Shown here: piece by piece, positions 44,314 through 47,706 of the stretch
Numbering within the stretch: the stretch's first letter is position 1
Layout of the letters: each line of letters opens with the position of its first letter
Made by a program: the position numbers and the translations under genes
The notes under the pieces: model-generated
The model's input: only the letters and a program-made list of their open reading frames with translations
What the model was told of the DNA's origin: nothing
The model's database searches: none
Source of the DNA: Planctomycetota bacterium
Lineage (GTDB): Bacteria > Planctomycetota > Planctomycetia > Planctomycetales > Planctomycetaceae
Reading direction: 5' to 3'
Assembly (NCBI GenBank): GCA_030836185.1
Contig: JAURQH010000008.1
Span: forward strand, 1-47,706
DNA: 47,706 nucleotides

Positions 44314-44823
44314 TTAGCTTATCTCAACAAAATCCGGCTCTTTTCTGACAGATGGCAGATGATCAAGGTGTCGTTTCCCGAAGATGATGAACTTGTTCAG
44401 GCATACCAGCTTGATCGTTTGTTCGACGACCCACGCGGAATTGGGATGTTCGGTAGATGTCGAGACGATGACTTCCCGAGACGACATGCAGAGCCATGCC
44501 AACACGTACATCTCTTGCAGGCCGCGTTTGGTGACTGTCTTCACACTAAAGAAATCACACGCCCACAGGGTTTCCTTGTGTCGGTCGATGAACTGATTCC
44601 AGGAATCCGAGGTCCGATCCGGCCCCGGCGAGATGCCCTCCTCTTTCAGGATGTTACGGACCGTCTGACGACTGATCTTCTTGATCCCCATCTTGCGAAG
44701 CTCACCAATGATACGTGTGTAACCAAAGCCGGTGGTCTGGGCGATGTGAACGCGAATGGAACCAATGGCGTCGGATATCGATTTGATTATGGCCCTTCTT
44801 TCACATTTTCCAGTACCTCTCAA
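44314..44823 (-). pseudogene. Integrase-core transposase remnant
   Basis: An internal segment of an rve/DDE transposase, with homology-like sequence from about 44770 down to 44430. It reads VHIAQTTGFGYTRIIGELRK, ISRQTVRNILKEEGISPGPD, WNQFIDRHKETLWACDFFSV (with the first catalytic Asp, ACDFF) and LQEMYVLAWLCMSSREVIV. The later Asp and Glu regions are missing. The frame's first 20 and last 40 residues look unrelated to transposases, so the remnant is cut at both sides. It differs from the OrfA at 38125 and from the IS21 at the right end, so it is a third mobile-element family. Confidence 0.75.
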
Positions 44824-45009
44824 ATCAATTCAACTTTCTATGACGCTCCTCTCGTTGAGCGTCTCGATATTACAGGAGGCATTTCTGCCACTACCAACGC
44901 AATACAGATCTCAGATACAGCAAGCATCGGGTCGATCAACATCATGAATGGAGCCTCCATTTCTGGACACAGCATGAGCAATGCGCTAACTCAATTTACT
45001 TTATTCTAA
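44765..45009 (+). pseudogene. C-terminal fragment of an exported beta-rich (adhesin-like) protein
   Basis: On the strand opposite to the transposase remnant, the frame ending at 45009 reads VGYRFDYGPSFTFSSTSQIN, APLVERLDITGGISATTNAI and TASIGSINIMNGASISGHSM. These are Ser/Thr/Asn/Gly-rich, beta-repeat-like residues as in autotransporter-associated or PEP-CTERM surface proteins. The upstream part of the same frame (44359-44764) is only the antisense of the transposase. The gene's 5' part is lost at the junction near 44765. It overlaps the convergent UbiD gene end by 4 bp. Confidence 0.45.
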
Positions 45010-46847
45010 ATAATCCCATGCAACGCTTTGCCGGGTGATGCCAGTTCATCCACGCGGCGGGTGACTTCGGGATCTTCCACGAGTGGCGGAGCGTGATGCG
45101 GCTTCAAGCGGGCATCAATGACGAGCGAACCCCGACAGCCAAAATGTTTCTGATGGTTGAACGCGCCAATGCCATAAATATCAGCGGCGGGATTGGACCG
45201 CGTGAAGGTGACCCAGAGAAAATTGTTCAAAGTGGCCGCGGTGAATTCTGCATCATCGACGAGCACAATCAACGGAAATTGATTAACGGGATGTTCGACG
45301 GGCAGTGATTCGCAAAACCGGTCTAGCGTTGCTTCACGCCCGTCGCCATATGCGGTGAACTTTGGACCGCGGATGGCGAGAACACCGGGAAGACAAAGTT
45401 GGGCATCATCGAATCCCTCGGGGAGCGAGAAACCACTGGGGATTTCTGCGGGAAGTTCCCGTTGCTTCGAGCCGACAGCCGCCAAAACAACTTTTGATCC
45501 CGCATTGAAACCGTCTCCGCTGTAATCAAGCGTGTCCATCGTCGTGCGAGTTTGAAAATGGAGATCATGTTGCCAATCAATGCGTTCCAACAACCGCATC
45601 AAAAACTGATCAATCTGTTCGATATCAAGCCCCGGATGGTCAGAGTCATTCAGGATCATCAGGTATTTGGCGAGTGATAATTGCCCTTGCCCAAGAATGG
45701 CGTTGGCTTGCGTCAATAATTCTTGCGGTCGCGCTGGTTTGTCATAAGGAACATAGCGTTCGCTACCCATCGCCAACAACAGTGGATGGACTCCCGCCGC
45801 ATCAACGGCGTTGACCGCTTTGACACCATTAATGACTGTGGGAATAGCGGGGCCGGTGATCTCATGGATGATGTGACCGAACGAGGTGTCTTCTTGAGGC
45901 GGTCTGCCGACAGCCGTCATCGGCCAGATGGCGTCCTTGCGATGATAGACTTTGTGCACTTTCACACAGGGAAAAGGATGTTGGAGGCTGTAATATCCGA
46001 GGTGATCTCCGAATGGTCCCTCCGGCTTGAGGCCATTGGGATCAATCGTGCCGCTGATGCAGAAGTCGGCCTCCGCATAAATGGCGGGTGCGTTCTTCTG
46101 TTTAATCATACGAATGGCTCGCTTTTGTAACGCACCGGCAAACGTCAGTTCGCTCATTCCTTCTGGTAACGGCATCACGGCGGAAAGAATCATCGATGGT
46201 GCCCCGCCGACAAAAATATTGACCTTCAACGGCTCTCCTCGATCAATGGCAGCTTTGTGATGCACGCCGATGCTGCGATGGATTTGATAATGCAAGCCGA
46301 CTTCCTGGTCAGGGAGATATTCATTTCCTGCAATCTGCACGCGGTACATACCAAGATTGGATGACATTAGGCCGGGCTTGTTTGGATCTTCTGTGTAAAC
46401 TGCGGGCAAAGTGACGAAGGGGCCCCCGTCGTCAGGCCAACTGACATGTTGTGGCAAAGCAGAGAGTGTCGTTGTGAACTCGGTGGCTGGTCCCGAACGG
46501 ACAGAGCGAGGCAACATTGACAGAGCAGGGCGTACGGCAGTGAGATATTTCCAAGGTGTCTTCACATACTGCATCGGATCAATTTTCAGTGCGACCAATT
46601 TCTGGACTGCTGCAAGCGCGTCGCGAAACAGGAACTCGGTCCTGTCGAACGTGCCGAACAAATTCGTCACCATCGGGAACTGTGTCCCTTTGACGTTTTC
46701 GAACAGGAGGGCCGGTCCTTGTGCCTGATAGACTCGGCGTTGGATCTCGGCTGCTTCAAGGTATGGATCAATTTCTTCAGAGATGCGGACCAAGTGTCCG
46801 TGCCGTTCGAGGTCGGCAACACACTGCTGCAGATTGCGATACCCCAT
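45006..46847 (-). CDS. UbiD family decarboxylase
   Basis: A 613-residue prenylated-FMN-dependent decarboxylase. The active-site segment is PEGPFGDHLGYYS (about 275-287): Glu276 and Asp281 match the catalytic acid positions, with Asp in place of the more common Glu. MYRVQI (168-173) contains the Arg position, and RSIGVHHKAAIDRG and GGAPSMILSAVMPLP are further cofactor-site motifs. It decarboxylates an unsaturated or aromatic acid. The substrate is unknown; members longer than about 500 residues form a separate clade from UbiD of ubiquinone synthesis. No UbiX-like prenyltransferase gene is in the window. Its promoter region is shortened by the IS21 element inserted about 65-95 bp upstream. Confidence 0.93.
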   Translation of the reverse strand: MGYRNLQQCVADLERHGHLVRISEEIDPYLEAAEIQRRVYQAQGPALLFENVKGTQFPMVTNLFGTFDRTEFLFRDALAAVQKLVALKIDPMQYVKTPWKYLTAVRPALSMLPRSVRSGPATEFTTTLSALPQHVSWPDDGGPFVTLPAVYTEDPNKPGLMSSNLGMYRVQIAGNEYLPDQEVGLHYQIHRSIGVHHKAAIDRGEPLKVNIFVGGAPSMILSAVMPLPEGMSELTFAGALQKRAIRMIKQKNAPAIYAEADFCISGTIDPNGLKPEGPFGDHLGYYSLQHPFPCVKVHKVYHRKDAIWPMTAVGRPPQEDTSFGHIIHEITGPAIPTVINGVKAVNAVDAAGVHPLLLAMGSERYVPYDKPARPQELLTQANAILGQGQLSLAKYLMILNDSDHPGLDIEQIDQFLMRLLERIDWQHDLHFQTRTTMDTLDYSGDGFNAGSKVVLAAVGSKQRELPAEIPSGFSLPEGFDDAQLCLPGVLAIRGPKFTAYGDGREATLDRFCESLPVEHPVNQFPLIVLVDDAEFTAATLNNFLWVTFTRSNPAADIYGIGAFNHQKHFGCRGSLVIDARLKPHHAPPLVEDPEVTRRVDELASPGKALHGII

Positions 46848-46927
46848 GTTATGCCCGGTGAAAGTTGAGAATGCCTTTTATCTGGCTGATTATAGAGAGA
46901 GTGGCCACAGATGTAATCATCGGCCAG

Positions 46928-46976
46928 AAAACGTAGCGCTTGTCGGGGGGTGGTTCGTCGGAATAAAAACGTAGCG
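46928..46976. repeat. Terminal direct repeats of the IS21 end
   Basis: AAAACGTAGCG occurs at 46928-46938 and again at 46966-46976, a 38-bp period. Multiple terminal repeats of this type are transposase-binding sites in IS21-family elements. Confidence 0.6.
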
Positions 46977-47059
46977 TCCAGAGGATCACCTGTTGAATTT
47001 TGATCAGACTCTCTGATTTCCTAGAGATTTCTGATGATGAAACTCAGCAGGAGGCCAGG

Positions 47060-47706
47060 GTGTTTACCAATATGCAGAAATGGGCCGAAATTCGTCGCCG
47101 AGTGTTGACCGGTGAGATCAGTAAACGTGCTGCCTGTGCCGAATACGAAATTCACTGGGATACGCTCCAGAAGGTTCTCACTCACACCGAACCGCCCGGG
47201 TATCGCCAGACCAAACCACGCCCGTCCAAGATTGATCCGTTCCGACCGATCATCGCAGAAATCCTCACCACTGACCGGCAGGTGCATCGCAAGCAGCGGC
47301 ATACGATCCAAAAGATCTTTCAGCGGCTGAAAGACGAGCATGGCTACACAGGCGGCATGACGATCGTCAGCCATGTGGTCCGGGCCTGGAAACAACAGTC
47401 CCGCGAGGTGTTCTTGCCTCTGTCTCATCCGCCGGGGGAAGCTCAGGTTGACTTTGGTTATGCCGATGTCTGGCTGAATGGAGAACAGGTCAAGGTGGCG
47501 CTGTTCATGATGACGCTGCCGTACTCGGATGCGATCTTCATCCAAGCGTTTCCGCGTGAATGCACCGAATCCTTTCTGGAAGGCCACCGCCGCGCGTTCG
47601 AGTTCTTCGGCGGTGTCCCCACGCGGATCAGCTACGACAACTCGAAGATCGCCGTGGCCCGCATCGTCGGCAGCCGCGCCAGGAAAGTCACCACCGAGTT
47701 CCTGCG
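47060..47706 (+). CDS. istA: IS21-family transposase IstA (partial, runs off the window)
   Basis: Open to the window end, 215 residues visible. GTG 47060 is chosen because AGGAGG (47049-47054) lies at ideal spacing; an in-frame ATG lies at 47072. The N-terminal helix-turn-helix is WAEIRRRVLTGEISKRAACA, with EYEIHWDTLQKVL. A linker with PSKIDPFRPIIAEIL and RLKDEHGYTGGMTIV follows. The DDE core begins with the first Asp in GEAQVDFGYADVW and the second in RISYDNSKIAV. The accessory ATPase gene istB should follow outside the window. Together they catalyse cut-out/copy transposition. No stop codons or frame changes are seen in the visible part, so the element may be active. Confidence 0.95.
   Translation, partial: MFTNMQKWAEIRRRVLTGEISKRAACAEYEIHWDTLQKVLTHTEPPGYRQTKPRPSKIDPFRPIIAEILTTDRQVHRKQRHTIQKIFQRLKDEHGYTGGMTIVSHVVRAWKQQSREVFLPLSHPPGEAQVDFGYADVWLNGEQVKVALFMMTLPYSDAIFIQAFPRECTESFLEGHRRAFEFFGGVPTRISYDNSKIAVARIVGSRARKVTTEFL

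Larger units (their letters stand above)
46912..47706 (+). mobile_element. IS21-family insertion sequence, left part
   Basis: Left end and first gene of an IS21-type element that continues past the window. The tip is placed at TGTAATCATCGGCCAG (46912), though TGTCGGGGGG (46941) is also possible. Internal repeated terminal motifs, which IS21 members have at their ends, are visible. The G+C content rises clearly in the element's gene relative to neighbours, which supports recent arrival. Confidence 0.75.

Noticed and set aside
38125-44823. OrfA at 38125 and the transposase fragment at 44314 as two ends of one composite transposon
   Set aside because: They are of different types and on opposite strands, both truncated, and no matching terminal repeats were seen around the intervening genes.
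47021-47587. 188-codon minus-strand frame at the right end
   Set aside because: Antisense to the IS21 transposase, whose helix-turn-helix and DDE motifs are clear on the plus strand.
1-47706. Prophage, toxin-antitoxin or restriction/defence island
   Set aside because: No integrase with attachment site, structural phage gene, methylase, nuclease or paired toxin-antitoxin genes could be recognised.

Overview
The window comes from a member of the Planctomycetota, probably Planctomycetaceae-like, with roughly half G+C. Visible hallmarks are PEP-CTERM exported proteins, a DUF1549/DUF1553 cytochrome-c giant protein, a DUF6797-type cytochrome-c protein, a DUF1559 pseudopilin-like protein, a formylglycine sulfatase, Hanks-type kinases with extracytoplasmic sensor domains, an NPCBM protein and DUF4159. 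I do not name a species. Most genes are ordinary planctomycete metabolism and surface functions. Accessory, decaying or mobile DNA lies at 1-330, 9.1-11.0 kb, 38.0-40.4 kb, 44.3-45.0 kb and 46.9 kb to the end.

Left part (1-9.1 kb, minus strand): an ECF-type sigma factor, then a transmembrane Ser/Thr kinase, then three tightly spaced PEP-CTERM protein genes and the broken start of a fourth. The kinase's extracytoplasmic C-terminal domain has the same conserved landmarks as the three PEP-CTERM proteins (a WWG/WYG motif, YW-x-I-x-D, NLWxW, RAFxIE). The kinase sensor and the exported proteins therefore appear to be paralogs of one fold in one operon. This is the best candidate here for an undescribed system. 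Upstream lies a large DUF1549/DUF1553 cytochrome protein, followed by about 2 kb of gene-free DNA packed with several families of short degenerate repeats and hairpins.

11-15 kb (plus strand): a small membrane protein, then a YtrA-type GntR regulator behind a clear palindromic operator. It overlaps an ABC ATPase gene and a permease gene. The permease is unusual in carrying leucine-rich repeats between its first and later membrane segments. Both ABC genes are interrupted by a single-base reading-frame change in or next to a homopolymer run.

15-25 kb (mostly minus strand): sulfatase; a three-subunit molybdenum hydroxylase (FAD, 2Fe-2S and Mo subunits, in that transcription order); a Tat-exported Gfo/Idh/MocA oxidoreductase with an intrinsic terminator; a ComEA-like helix-hairpin-helix protein; a Tat-type TIM-barrel epimerase-like protein; a DUF1559 protein; and a DUF2306 membrane protein.

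25-38 kb: an alkaline-phosphatase-superfamily phosphodiesterase; an exported alpha-toroid/DUF4159 protein; a compact ketosynthase, acyl carrier protein and FAD-oxidoreductase operon; an NPCBM protein overlapping a metallophosphoesterase; a small helical protein; and a second receptor-type Ser/Thr kinase, this one with a predicted parallel beta-helix outside the membrane.

38-47.7 kb: remnants of an IS3-type OrfA, a response-regulator receiver domain and a sialate-O-acetylesterase-like esterase; a small ribbon-helix-helix-like protein; a giant cytochrome c/DUF6797/LamG/beta-propeller protein; remnants of a second transposase and of an exported beta-rich protein on opposite strands; a UbiD-family decarboxylase; and the left end of an IS21-family element inserted just upstream of the UbiD gene, running off the window.
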